Source: Ralstonia sp. A12 (GTDB taxonomy: Bacteria; Pseudomonadota; Gammaproteobacteria; Burkholderiales; Burkholderiaceae). From it: DNA of 64,000 nucleotides. Below, piece after piece: positions 18,215 through 26,855 of this stretch (position 1 is its first letter; each line of letters opens with the position of its first letter). Position numbers and translations under genes: made by a program. Location of the stretch: contig NZ_JSZO01000001.1 of NCBI RefSeq assembly GCF_000801955.1, positions 434,001-498,000 on the forward strand. Reading direction: 5' to 3'. The notes under the pieces were generated by a model. The model had not been told where the DNA came from and searched no databases. It saw only the letters and a list, made by a program, of their open reading frames with translations.

Positions 18215-18269
18215 ATCCCAATCGCCAAGCTCGACGATATTCGGTGGGGCCGGCTTTGCTGACAGCGCG

Positions 18270-19781
18270 TCAGTCGAAGCCGAGCTCCTGCAATTTGCGT
18301 GTGATCGTGTTCCGACCGATGCCCAGGCGCGTTGCCGCTTCCACACGGCGCCCGCGCGTGACCCCAAGCGCAGCTTCGAGGATGGCCTTTTCGAACCGGC
18401 GCGTGAGGGCATCCATGACCTCGGGCTGGCCGGCTTCCAGCATGGCTTTGGCCTCGCCCGCGAGCGCGCGCTCCCAACCCGCCGAAACCGAAGCGCCTGC
18501 AGCGGTGGTCGCTGCCAACGTATCGCTAGACAGCCCCGCGCCATACGGCTCGCCACCATACGAAGGCTCGCCGACAAACACCGGCCGCACGCCCCCCGCA
18601 TCGCCCGCCGCCGGCAACGCCTGCGCGCTGCCGCGCACGAGGTCGTACGGCAAATCCTTGATTTCGATGGTCTGCGCCGGCGCCATCACGGTCAGCCAGT
18701 TGCACAGGTTCTCAAGCTGACGCACGTTGCCCGGGAACGGCAGCGTAGCGACGTGTGCGAGCGCCTCGTCCGACATGCGCTTGGGCTCGACACCCAGTTC
18801 CTTGGCACTCTTTTGCAGGAAATGGCGCGCCAGCAGCGTGATGTCTTCCGGGCGCTCACGCAGCGCCGGCAAACGCAGGCGGATGACGTTCAGACGGTGG
18901 AACAAGTCCTCGCGGAACAGGCCGTCCTTGACGCGCGTTTCGAGATTCTGGTGCGTGGCGGCAATCACGCGCACGTTGGCCTTGAGCGGGTTATGTCCGC
19001 CCACGCGGTAGAAGTGCCCATCCGACAGCACACGCAACAAGCGCGTCTGCAGGTCGAACGGCATGTCGCCGATTTCATCGAGGAACAGCGTGCCGCCCTC
19101 GGCCTGCTCAAAGCGGCCGCGGCGCATGGTCTGCGCTCCGGTAAAGGCACCACGCTCATGACCAAACAGCTCGGATTCCAGCAAGTCTTTCGGGATGGCC
19201 GCCGTATTCAGGGCGATGAACGGGCCGCTCGCGCGTGGGCTGTGCTTGTGCAACGCGCGCGCCACCAACTCCTTACCCGTACCAGACTCCCCGGTGATCA
19301 GCACCGTCACGTTCGACTGCGACAGGCGGCCGATGGCGCGGAACACGTCCTGCATGGCCGGCGCCTGGCCGAGAATCTCGGGTGCATCGCCCAGGCGATC
19401 GTCGATCTCTTCCTCGCGCAGGCTTTCTTCCAGCGCGCGGCGGATCAGCTCGACCGCGCGATCCACGTCGAACGGCTTGGCGAGGTATTCAAAGGCACCG
19501 CCCTGGAACGCCGCCACGGCGCTGTCCAGGTCGGAATACGCGGTCATGATGATGACCGGCAACCCCGGATGCTTGGCCTTGATGGCCTGCAGCAGGTCCA
19601 GCCCCGAGCCGCCCGGCATGCGCACGTCTGAAATCAGCACCTGCGGCGTTTCTTCATCCAACGCGTTGAGTGCATCGCGCGCGTTGGTGAAACTGCGCGA
19701 CAGCAAGCTCTCGCGCGCCAGTGCTTTTTCAAGGACCCAGCGGATGGATTGATCGTCGTCGACTATCCAGATTGGCTTCAT
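18270..19781 (-). CDS. ntrC: Nitrogen regulation response regulator NtrC
   Basis: A 503-residue sigma-54 activator. The receiver domain starts [15 protein letters not shown] with phospho-acceptor Asp52. The AAA+ domain carries the Walker A motif GESGTGKE and the sigma-54 contact loop GAFTGA. The C-terminal Fis-type helix-turn-helix ([17 protein letters not shown]) is complete. Phosphorylated NtrC activates nitrogen-scavenging genes, including glnA upstream in this cluster. The frame is open to 19817 with a GTG start, but the conserved N-terminus begins at the ATG at 19781. The gap to ntrB is 77 bases. Confidence 0.95.
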   Translation of the reverse strand: MKPIWIVDDDQSIRWVLEKALARESLLSRSFTNARDALNALDEETPQVLISDVRMPGGSGLDLLQAIKAKHPGLPVIIMTAYSDLDSAVAAFQGGAFEYLAKPFDVDRAVELIRRALEESLREEEIDDRLGDAPEILGQAPAMQDVFRAIGRLSQSNVTVLITGESGTGKELVARALHKHSPRASGPFIALNTAAIPKDLLESELFGHERGAFTGAQTMRRGRFEQAEGGTLFLDEIGDMPFDLQTRLLRVLSDGHFYRVGGHNPLKANVRVIAATHQNLETRVKDGLFREDLFHRLNVIRLRLPALRERPEDITLLARHFLQKSAKELGVEPKRMSDEALAHVATLPFPGNVRQLENLCNWLTVMAPAQTIEIKDLPYDLVRGSAQALPAAGDAGGVRPVFVGEPSYGGEPYGAGLSSDTLAATTAAGASVSAGWERALAGEAKAMLEAGQPEVMDALTRRFEKAILEAALGVTRGRRVEAATRLGIGRNTITRKLQELGFD

Positions 19782-19858
19782 GTGTTGGTTCGTCTGCTTG
19801 ACTTCGTATCTCGACACTGCGGCCTGGGTCCTTGTGCGCTGCGTGCGCCGACAAAGCG

Positions 19859-21058
19859 TCAGTGCAGCGGCACAAGAATGCGGAAATCGGTCTGCCCCGG
19901 CCTGCTCTCACACTCGATCAGACCATCGTGCTGTTGCACGAACGTCTGCGCGAGTGTCAGGCCCAGTCCGCTCCCCCCCTCCCGCCCGGACACCAGCGGG
20001 AAGAAGATGCGCTCGCGGATGTCGTCCGGAATCCCAGGACCGTTGTCCACCACATGCAAGTCCAATGCCAGCTTGTAAAGACGTTTTGCAATCGTGACTT
20101 GTCGCGCGACACGCGTGCGCAACACAATCTCGCCGTCACCTTGTGCAATGCGGTGCCCCAGCGCATGCGCCGCGTTGTGGACGATGTTGAGCACCGCCTG
20201 GATGAGCTGCTCCTTGTCGCCACGGAACTCGGGCAGGCTGGCGTCGTAATCGCGCACGATGCGCAACCCCTGCGGAAACTCCGCCAACACCACCGAGCGC
20301 ACCCGTTCCAGTACCTCGTGGATGTTCACATCGCCCACGATGTGCGGGTGCCGGTGCGGCTCCAGCAGGCGGTCCACCAGCGTCTGCAGTCGGTCGGACT
20401 CCTTGATGATGACCTGGGTGTACTCCCGCAGCGAGCGCTCGGGCAACTCGAACTCCAGCAACTGCGCTGCGCCGCGAATGCCGCCGAGCGGGTTCTTGAT
20501 CTCATGCGCCAGGTTGCGGATCAGCTCCTTGTTGGCGGAGGTCAGGTCCAGCAGACGCTCTTCGCGCTCGCTGCGGATCTTCTGCTCGTTGGGAAGTAGC
20601 TCCAGCAGCACGGAGCCGGGCGCAAAGTCGACAGCACCGACCACCGCATGCGCATGCAGCGGCTCATGACCGGGACGATCGAGCGAGACATCGCGCCGCT
20701 TGGCATCGAACTGGCGGCCCGCCACGGTGGCGATCATCTCCGCCAGTTCGGACGGATCGGCAAACAACTCGTGCAGCGACATGCCCACCAGTTGCCGACG
20801 GGACACCGCCAGCACGGCTTCAGCGGCGGGGTTGGCGTAGAAGATCGTCAGCGCCGGATGGCGGACGAAGAGGATGGGATTGGGCACAGCATCGAGCCCG
20901 GGGTACGACGGCGGTGCTCCATGAGAAAACGGAATGGGCGGCGGCCCATCGATGCTGTCGCCAGCGGAAATGTCCTGACCAGCGAAGACTGACGGCGCGG
21001 GTGGCGTCGTCTGTTCCTGGTCATCGCGGCGTGCCGCTTTGCGGATCAGTCGACGCAT
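19859..21058 (-). CDS. ntrB: Nitrogen regulation sensor histidine kinase NtrB
   Basis: A 399-residue soluble kinase/phosphatase controlled by PII that sets NtrC phosphorylation. The N-terminal 40 residues are basic and Pro-rich; then comes a PAS domain (about 45–160). The H-box is NLAHEIKNPLGGIRGAAQLL, the N-box NIVHNAAHAL and the G-boxes DNGPGIPDD and GSGLGLTLA. The ATG at 21058 has AAGGAG ten bases upstream. The DUF4124 gene ends 7 bases before it, so the two are co-transcribed. Confidence 0.94.
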   Translation of the reverse strand: MRRLIRKAARRDDQEQTTPPAPSVFAGQDISAGDSIDGPPPIPFSHGAPPSYPGLDAVPNPILFVRHPALTIFYANPAAEAVLAVSRRQLVGMSLHELFADPSELAEMIATVAGRQFDAKRRDVSLDRPGHEPLHAHAVVGAVDFAPGSVLLELLPNEQKIRSEREERLLDLTSANKELIRNLAHEIKNPLGGIRGAAQLLEFELPERSLREYTQVIIKESDRLQTLVDRLLEPHRHPHIVGDVNIHEVLERVRSVVLAEFPQGLRIVRDYDASLPEFRGDKEQLIQAVLNIVHNAAHALGHRIAQGDGEIVLRTRVARQVTIAKRLYKLALDLHVVDNGPGIPDDIRERIFFPLVSGREGGSGLGLTLAQTFVQQHDGLIECESRPGQTDFRILVPLH

Positions 21059-21065
21059 CACTCGG

Positions 21066-21587
21066 CTACTCCTTGAGGTTGCCCAACTCCCGGCGGATGG
21101 AATCGACATTGGCTTGGCTGCGCTCAATGTCGCTCTTCAACTGCGCGGTGCGGTCGAGATACTTCTGATAGTTACGTTCATTGCCCTGGCGCTCGGGCTG
21201 GCCGTTGTTGTACTCGGCCTTCAACGCCTGGAGCTTGCGCTCCTCGTCTGCCAACTCGGTTTCCAGCACTTGGCGGCGCTCACCGTCACGGGCCTTCTGC
21301 GTGGCGCCGTCCACGCGCGGGAAAGCACCGCCCGCATTGTTCTGCGCCGGCGCCGGTGCTGCTCCTGCGCTGCGCGGGCTGCGCGTACCAGGCACGGTCA
21401 CCACATCGGGCAGCGTCAGCTTCTTGCAGCCCTTCGTGTTGCCGCTGTTGCGATATTCCGGCACGCCGTTCGGGCCGCTGCACAGATAGACATCATCCGC
21501 GTGCGCGGGCACCTGCACGGACAACGCGGCAACCGCTGCCACGGCGGAAAGCAGTCCGGATGCGATGCGTGAAGAAGGACGGAACAT
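21066..21587 (-). CDS. Secreted DUF4124-domain protein in the ntr cluster
   Basis: A 173-residue protein with a signal peptide (cleavage after about residue 30, …VPAHA). A short DUF4124 domain containing two cysteines follows (DDVYLCSGPNGVPEYRNSG), then a Pro/Ala linker and a charged coiled coil (about 95–170). It is probably periplasmic. DUF4124 proteins sit between glnA and ntrB in many beta-proteobacteria, which suggests a link to nitrogen control, but no function is established. Its stop is 7 bases upstream of ntrB. Confidence 0.85.
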   Translation of the reverse strand: MFRPSSRIASGLLSAVAAVAALSVQVPAHADDVYLCSGPNGVPEYRNSGNTKGCKKLTLPDVVTVPGTRSPRSAGAAPAPAQNNAGGAFPRVDGATQKARDGERRQVLETELADEERKLQALKAEYNNGQPERQGNERNYQKYLDRTAQLKSDIERSQANVDSIRRELGNLKE

Positions 21588-21666
21588 GTGATGGGACCTA
21601 GCTGAAACGTCGATCGGGCGCCGAAATCCGGCGGACGATCATTCTAGCCACAAAACCCCGCCCCGC

Positions 21667-21697
21667 AAAAAGGAAGGGCGACCTTCGCCGCCCTTCC
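21667..21697 (-). terminator. Intrinsic terminator of glnA
   Basis: On the minus strand GGAAGGGCG (21697–21689) pairs with CGCCCTTCC (21680–21672), followed by five T. It lies about 50 bases after the glnA stop codon and before the DUF4124 gene, so most glnA transcripts should end here and leave ntrBC at a lower level. Confidence 0.88.
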
Positions 21698-21746
21698 CCT
21701 CACAACCGTCTCTTCGCCCCGACACATCGACCGGGGCGCTCGCACA

Positions 21747-23162
21747 TTACAGCGAGTAGTACATCTCGAACTCGAGCGGGTGCGTGGTCATGCGGAAGCG
21801 CGTGACTTCTTCCATCTTCAGCTCGATGTAGGCGTCGAGCATGGCGTTGGAGAACACACCACCACGGGTCAGGAACTCGCGATCCTTGTCCAGGTACTCG
21901 AGGGCTTGATCCAGGCTGTTACACACGGTCGGGATCTTTGCGTCTTCTTCCGGCGGCAGGTCGTACAGGTTCTTGTCGGCAGCTTCGCCCGGGTGGATCT
22001 TGTTCTGCACGCCATCCAGACCGGCCATCATCAGTGCCGAGAAGCCCAGGTACGGGTTCATCAGCGGATCCGGGAAGCGCGTCTCAATCCGGCGGCCCTT
22101 CGGGTTCGCAACGTACGGAATACGGATCGAAGCCGAACGGTTACGAGCCGAGTAAGCCAGCTTGACCGGTGCTTCGAAGCCCGGCACCAGACGCTTGTAC
22201 GAGTTCGTACCCGGGTTGGTGATGGCGTTCAGCGCGCGAGCGTGCTTGATGATGCCGCCGATGTAGTACAGCGCGAATTCCGACAGACCGGCATAGCCGT
22301 TGCCTGCGAACAGGTTTTGGCCGTCCTTCCAGATCGACTGGTGAACGTGCATGCCCGAACCGTTGTCGCCCACGACCGGCTTCGGCATGAACGTGGCGGT
22401 CTTGCCGTAGGTGTGCGCGACGTTCTGGATCACGTACTTTTGCAGTTGCGTCCAGTCGGCGCGTTGCACCAGCGTGCTGAAGCGCGTGCCGATTTCGTTC
22501 TGGCCCTGGCCTGCCACTTCGTGGTGGTGCACTTCAACCGGAATGCCCAGCGATTCGAGAATCAGGCACATTTCCGAGCGCATGTCTTGGAACGTGTCGA
22601 TCGGGGCAACCGGGAAGTAGCCGCCCTTCTTGCCCGGACGGTGGCCCGAGTTGCCGTGTTCGAATTCCTTGCCCGACGACCACGGGGCTTCTTCGGAATG
22701 GATCTTCACGAAGCAACCCTGCATGTCGATGTTCCAGGTCACGCCGTCGAAGATGAAGAATTCGGGTTCCGGACCGAAGAAGGCGGTGTCGCCCAGGCCG
22801 GTGCTCTTCAGGTAGGCTTCAGCGCGCTTGGCGATCGAGCGCGGGTCGCGGTCGTAGCCCTTGCCGTCCGACGGCTCAACCACGTCGCAGGTCAGCACCA
22901 GGGTCGGCTCTTCGTAGAACGGGTCGACGTGGGCGGTGTTTGCATCCGGAACCAGCAGCATGTCCGATGCTTCGATGCCCTTCCAGCCGGCGATCGACGA
23001 ACCGTCGAATGCGTGGCCGCTTTCGAACTTGTCTTCGTCGAAATGCGACACGGGAACCGAGACGTGCTGCTCTTTACCCTTGGTATCGGTGAAGCGGAAA
23101 TCGACGAACTTGACGTCGTTTTCCTTCACGAGCTTCATCACGTCTGCAATGCTTTGGGACAT
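21747..23162 (-). CDS. glnA: Glutamine synthetase, type I
   Basis: A 471-residue GS-I enzyme that makes glutamine from glutamate, ammonia and ATP. Catalytic features visible include the Asp50-type loop [12 protein letters not shown], metal ligands in [12 protein letters not shown], the ATP region [14 protein letters not shown] and the substrate loop [13 protein letters not shown]. The adenylylation site NLYDLPPEE has its Tyr near residue 400, so activity should be controlled by GlnE. The frame is open to 23486, but the ATG at 23162 has AGGAGA and matches the family N-terminus. It has a sigma-54/NtrC control region upstream and a strong terminator downstream. Confidence 0.97.
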   Translation of the reverse strand: MSQSIADVMKLVKENDVKFVDFRFTDTKGKEQHVSVPVSHFDEDKFESGHAFDGSSIAGWKGIEASDMLLVPDANTAHVDPFYEEPTLVLTCDVVEPSDGKGYDRDPRSIAKRAEAYLKSTGLGDTAFFGPEPEFFIFDGVTWNIDMQGCFVKIHSEEAPWSSGKEFEHGNSGHRPGKKGGYFPVAPIDTFQDMRSEMCLILESLGIPVEVHHHEVAGQGQNEIGTRFSTLVQRADWTQLQKYVIQNVAHTYGKTATFMPKPVVGDNGSGMHVHQSIWKDGQNLFAGNGYAGLSEFALYYIGGIIKHARALNAITNPGTNSYKRLVPGFEAPVKLAYSARNRSASIRIPYVANPKGRRIETRFPDPLMNPYLGFSALMMAGLDGVQNKIHPGEAADKNLYDLPPEEDAKIPTVCNSLDQALEYLDKDREFLTRGGVFSNAMLDAYIELKMEEVTRFRMTTHPLEFEMYYSL

Positions 23163-23310
23163 GCCATTCTCCTGGTAGCGCAATAACGCAAAGTATTGTG
23201 AGCCGGTTGTGTGACGGATCGCTGCGACCGCCCTCACCCCCGAAACATCTTCTTCTCGCCAAGGACGTTCAGCACCGCCAAACGCCTTGGAAAAGACCGC
23301 GGGAATCTTA

Positions 23311-23325
23311 GCAGAAAGCATGCCA
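23311..23325 (-). promoter_or_regulatory. Sigma-54 promoter of glnA
   Basis: The minus strand reads TGGCATGCTTTCTGC, against the consensus TGGCAC-N5-TTGC: GG and GC have the required 10-base spacing, and only one base in each half differs. It predicts a transcript start near 23300 and a leader of about 138 bases for glnA. Three NtrC-like sites lie about 180–256 bases upstream, as expected of an enhancer. Confidence 0.82.
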
Positions 23326-23479
23326 GTGTCGACCCGATGACGGGCATACGCTCCCGCAAATAGTGCAGCGCCGCGCCAAACCATGCCTGACACGGTGCGA
23401 CGGCATCGAGAAGCAGGTGCAGGCACCTGGGCTGGAATTGCCCCGTACTGGCGCCACGCTGTCCAGGCAGGATAGTCAA

Positions 23480-23556
23480 TGCACACGAACGGTGCATAGA
23501 AACCACCTTGGCACCGTTTTTGTGCGCCAAGATGGTGACCGCACCGTTCCGGTGAA
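23480..23556. promoter_or_regulatory. Three phased NtrC-like binding sites (glnA enhancer)
   Basis: Three 17-base sites match the NtrC consensus TGCAC-N7-GTGCA in part or in full: 23480–23496 (TGCAC…GGTGCA), 23510–23526 (GGCACC…TGTGCG) and 23540–23556 (CGCACC…GGTGAA). Their left ends are exactly 30 bases apart, placing them on nearly the same helix face. They lie in the 454-base gap 23163–23616 between glnA and the divergent rhodanese gene, upstream of the sigma-54 promoter. The first site is strongest. Confidence 0.8.
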
Positions 23557-23616
23557 TTCCACCCGTTTCGTGTGACGGCAACGCTAAAATGATTGTTTTA
23601 CCTTCCATCGATTGCC

Positions 23617-24093
23617 ATGACTGCCACCACACTCACCCGCGAGTCCCTGCTGGAAGCGGCTACCGCCCGCCGCGAGGCCGACCAACTCCAGTATTTCGGC
23701 GCCCTGTCGCCGCAAGAAGCCGCAGCCCTGCTCGCCGCCGATCCGCAGGCGCACCTGGTGGACGTGCGCACGCGTGCTGAACTCGACTGGGTTGGCACGC
23801 CGGACGTAGCGCCTGACCAGTTCACGCATGTGGAGTGGAACCAGTACCCGGGCGGCGTGCGCAACCCGAACTTCCTCAGCGCGCTCGAAGCAGCCGTACC
23901 AAAGGATGTGCCAGTGCTGTTCCTGTGCCGCAGCGCTGCGCGTTCCAAGCACGCCGCCGTGGCTGCCGCACAGGCCGGCTACACGCTGGCGATGGATGTG
24001 CTGGAAGGCTTTGAAGGCGCCAAGGACAGCGAAGGCCATCGCAAGACGGTGGAAGGCTGGTGCTTCCGCGGGTTGCCGTGGCACGGCGCATAA
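23617..24093 (+). CDS. Rhodanese-like domain protein
   Basis: A 158-residue cytoplasmic protein with a single rhodanese domain. The active-site loop is LFLCRSAARSKHA, with the catalytic Cys near residue 104 ready to carry a persulfide. The preceding LVDVRTRAELDWVG is the usual rhodanese beta-strand motif. The role could be sulfur transfer or detoxification; no sulfur genes flank it. I chose the ATG at 23617 because the homology begins soon after; the ribosome site is weak. It is divergent from glnA, and the NtrC-like sites lie just upstream of its start. Confidence 0.88.
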   Translation: MTATTLTRESLLEAATARREADQLQYFGALSPQEAAALLAADPQAHLVDVRTRAELDWVGTPDVAPDQFTHVEWNQYPGGVRNPNFLSALEAAVPKDVPVLFLCRSAARSKHAAVAAAQAGYTLAMDVLEGFEGAKDSEGHRKTVEGWCFRGLPWHGA

Positions 24094-24120
24094 GGCCGCC
24101 CACAGCACGCATCAAGACGC

Positions 24121-24939
24121 TCAGGACGCCGTTGCGGCGTCCGTTTCAATAATCTCGCCACCCAGCGCCAGCGCACCTTCGCGCAGCACCGCATAGGCGC
24201 GCGCCACGGCCTCGGGCGCACCCTTCACCCCCAGGTCGATGTGCGAGCGGGCATAGCGCTCACCGCGTGCCGCATCACCCACGCTGGGCAGGCTGAAGAC
24301 CTTCACACCGTCGAACTCGGCTTCGATGCGCTCCATCAGCGGCGTCAGCCTTGACTCCGGCAGGCCGAACACCAGAAACGAACGCTCCTCACGTGGGGCA
24401 CGGTGGAATTGATCGGCGTAGTAGGTGTCGAGCACCCACGCCATCATCGGCCACGCCATCACCGGAAAGCCCGGCATGAAATGGTGATGCGCCACAGAGA
24501 ACCCAGGGATGCGGTTGTAGCTGTTCGGGATGATGCGCGCGCCCTGCGGGAACTCGCCCATCTTGAAGCGGTGCTGGTTCTCGGGCGTGGACAAATCTGC
24601 CTTGACCGGATCACCCGCAGCGGTATCGGCGATGCGCTGTGCAATCAGTTCGCGCGCTTCCGGCTGCAGCACCAACGGCACGCCCAGCGCGGCGGCTGCG
24701 CACTGACGCGTGTGGTCATCGGGCGTGGCGCCGATGCCGCCGGTGCAGAACACCACGTCGTCGCTGGCGAGCGTGCGCTTGAGCACGCTGGTGATGCGCG
24801 CCGGCTGATCGCCGACGTACTCGGCCCATTCCAGCGCCAGGCCACGCTCACCCAGCACTTCGATCAGCTTGCGCAGGTGCTTGTCTTCGCGGCGGCCGGA
24901 GAGGATCTCGTCGCCGATGATGATCATGCCAAAGGCCAT
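24121..24939 (-). CDS. Molybdopterin-binding (MoCF/CinA-like) domain protein
   Basis: A 272-residue protein with an N-terminal MoCF domain as in CinA and MoaB: GMIIIGDEILSGRREDKHL (near residues 4–22) and FCTGGIGATPDDHT (near 65). The C-terminal amidase half of full-length CinA is absent, so it belongs to the short CinA-like group annotated as competence/damage-inducible protein A. Molecular function is unproven; a nucleotide-recycling or pterin role is possible. The open frame extends to 25053, but the domain starts at the ATG at 24939. It ends a minus-strand run of closely spaced genes, 19 bases after the EI24 gene. Confidence 0.82.
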   Translation of the reverse strand: MAFGMIIIGDEILSGRREDKHLRKLIEVLGERGLALEWAEYVGDQPARITSVLKRTLASDDVVFCTGGIGATPDDHTRQCAAAALGVPLVLQPEARELIAQRIADTAAGDPVKADLSTPENQHRFKMGEFPQGARIIPNSYNRIPGFSVAHHHFMPGFPVMAWPMMAWVLDTYYADQFHRAPREERSFLVFGLPESRLTPLMERIEAEFDGVKVFSLPSVGDAARGERYARSHIDLGVKGAPEAVARAYAVLREGALALGGEIIETDAATAS

Positions 24940-24958
24940 GTCAGTCCTTGTTACTCGC

Positions 24959-25816
24959 TTACTCGCGGGGCAATTCGATGGGGATGACGTCGATGATGGA
25001 CGCTTCGACCATGCGCGCGGGCGGCGCTTCGGCACGCAGGCGCGTGAGCGCACGCAGGCAGAAATGGCCGAACCACAGCGCCGAGAAAATGAAGATCAGC
25101 ACATACAGCCAAATGACGGCAATGGCGATGATCGGGAACAGCACGATCGTCACCACCGACGATACCCACAGCAGCGTCGGCGCCGAGCCCAGCATGCCGA
25201 CCGCAATGCCGATGCCCAGCAACGGCAACCGGTAGCGCTGCATGATCGCGCGGCGCTCTTCCGGCGTGGCGTGATCGGCCAGCGCGTCGTAGGTCATCAG
25301 ACGGTAGGTCAGCCAGCCCCACAGCAACGGGGGAATCAGCGCGAAAAACGGCGGGATCAGCCACAGTGGCAACGTGACGATCGCCACCAGAATGAACACC
25401 AGCGTGCACAGCAGCGCATGCATCACGCTGCCCACCACCGAACCGCCCTTGCGACGCTCAAGCTGCGGGTAGCTGCGATCCAGAAAACGCATGACGGGCG
25501 GCACCGCTGTCACACTCACAAAAACGAGGATCGACACGACAATCACCGGCACCAGCAGCGTGATAACCAGCAGCGGCGCGATGGCCGACCACAAACCCGT
25601 CATGCCGATGGCGTTGAGGCCGCTCTTGATCCAGCCCATGAACGTCCAGCTTTCCACGGCGTCCCTCGCCATGCCGTTCATCGCATCCCAGCCGAAGTAC
25701 AGGACAGCACCCCACACAGCCAGCGCCACAACAAACGGCAGCACCGTCAGGAACAGCATGCGCGGATGCAGTTGCGAAAGCAGCGCGCGGCCAAATGAGC
25801 GAATCAGGTCGTTCAT
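24959..25816 (-). CDS. EI24-domain (CysZ-like) membrane protein
   Basis: A 285-residue inner-membrane protein of the EI24 family. Hydrophobic segments lie near residues 20–42, 72–105, 135–165 and 205–250, with a PPVMRFLDRSYP stretch and a long amphipathic middle. CysZ, the best-known bacterial relative, mediates sulfate uptake, but many EI24 proteins sit away from cysteine genes and the substrate cannot be read here. It follows the fatty acid hydroxylase gene by 63 bases and precedes the MoCF gene by 19 bases. Confidence 0.8.
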   Translation of the reverse strand: MNDLIRSFGRALLSQLHPRMLFLTVLPFVVALAVWGAVLYFGWDAMNGMARDAVESWTFMGWIKSGLNAIGMTGLWSAIAPLLVITLLVPVIVVSILVFVSVTAVPPVMRFLDRSYPQLERRKGGSVVGSVMHALLCTLVFILVAIVTLPLWLIPPFFALIPPLLWGWLTYRLMTYDALADHATPEERRAIMQRYRLPLLGIGIAVGMLGSAPTLLWVSSVVTIVLFPIIAIAVIWLYVLIFIFSALWFGHFCLRALTRLRAEAPPARMVEASIIDVIPIELPRE

Positions 25817-25879
25817 GCGGGAATCGGGAAATCAGGGAGCGGACAGCCTAGCACAGCCCAAGGCCGCCCAGCGTGGCCC

Positions 25880-26854
25880 TCAGGCGCGGCCAATCAGACG
25901 CTTGAAGCCCAGCCACTGCTGGCGCAGTACGCCGCGCCCGTAATCGCGCGAGCGGCCCTGCGGCGCGGGAAGCTGATCGCGGATGCCGGTGGCGTGGTAC
26001 TCGGGCGAGAAGACGGCTGTGCCAAACAGCATGTCCCACCACGGGAACAGCACGCCGAAATTGCAGCCGCCCAGCACGCCCGGCTTGCCCGGCACTTCAT
26101 GCCCGAGGCCGATGGCATGGTGCAGCCGGTGGAAGCGCGGTGAGATCAGCAGCCGCTCGCCCAGCCAGCCGAAATGCAGCCGCACATTGGCGTGCTGCAG
26201 GCTCTGCAGCAATTGCGAGACGGCGACCAGCAGCACGTACTGCGACGGCTCCACACCAATCGCCAATGCGGCGATGGCAAACACCGTACCGCGCAGCACA
26301 TCGTCGAGGATGTGGTTACGGTCGTCCGACCACAGCGTCATCTGCTGCTGGCTGTGGTGCAGAGAATGCAGGCTCCACCACCAGTTGAATTTGTGCGACA
26401 GGCGGTGGTACCAGTAGTCGAGCAGGTCGAACAGCACCAGATAGATCAGAAAACTGACGATGGCGACCGACGTGACACCCGGCCACCAATCCTCCACGTT
26501 CAAGTGCGCCCAGCCCCAGAAACGCAGCTTGCCATCCAGGTCATCGATCAGCGGCTGCAGCGTGAAGAACATCAGCAGCGGGAAAAAACCAAGGCGATGG
26601 AACAGCGTGTAGAAGATGTCGGCGCGCACGGCCTTGCGATCGTGCATCGGCTCCACTGGACGCCAGCGCTCCAGCGGGCGGAAGATCAGCAGCAGCACGG
26701 CAATCTGCACGAGCCCCATCAACAACCATTCGGTGCCGGGATACGCATCTTCAACGTAGCCACCCAAGCCAATGGCATAGGTAAGCGGCATCACGATGTG
26801 CTGGAACAGCACATCCTGCGCTTGCGTGAAGGCGTCGGCGATCCAGTCAAACAT
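25880..26854 (-). CDS. Fatty acid hydroxylase/sterol desaturase family protein
   Basis: A 324-residue membrane di-iron enzyme. Helices lie near residues 43–58, 85–100 and 130–147. Three histidine clusters of the superfamily are present: HRLSH (150–154), HSLHH (163–167) and a later FHRLHH near 243, which together bind two irons. Such enzymes hydroxylate or desaturate lipids; bacterial members act on fatty acids, hopanoids or ornithine lipids. The ATG at 26854 directly abuts the deacetylase stop codon (1-base gap), so the two are coupled. The substrate is unknown. Confidence 0.85.
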   Translation of the reverse strand: MFDWIADAFTQAQDVLFQHIVMPLTYAIGLGGYVEDAYPGTEWLLMGLVQIAVLLLIFRPLERWRPVEPMHDRKAVRADIFYTLFHRLGFFPLLMFFTLQPLIDDLDGKLRFWGWAHLNVEDWWPGVTSVAIVSFLIYLVLFDLLDYWYHRLSHKFNWWWSLHSLHHSQQQMTLWSDDRNHILDDVLRGTVFAIAALAIGVEPSQYVLLVAVSQLLQSLQHANVRLHFGWLGERLLISPRFHRLHHAIGLGHEVPGKPGVLGGCNFGVLFPWWDMLFGTAVFSPEYHATGIRDQLPAPQGRSRDYGRGVLRQQWLGFKRLIGRA

Positions 26855-26855
26855 G

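Noticed and set aside
21747-23486. 579-codon form of glutamine synthetase
   Set aside because: The extra 108 residues lie over the glnA leader and sigma-54 promoter; the ATG at 23162 has a proper ribosome site and the family N-terminus.
23508-23526. Plus-strand sigma-54-like TGGCAC…TTGT for the rhodanese gene
   Set aside because: The -12 GC is missing; the bases are better explained as the second NtrC-like site.
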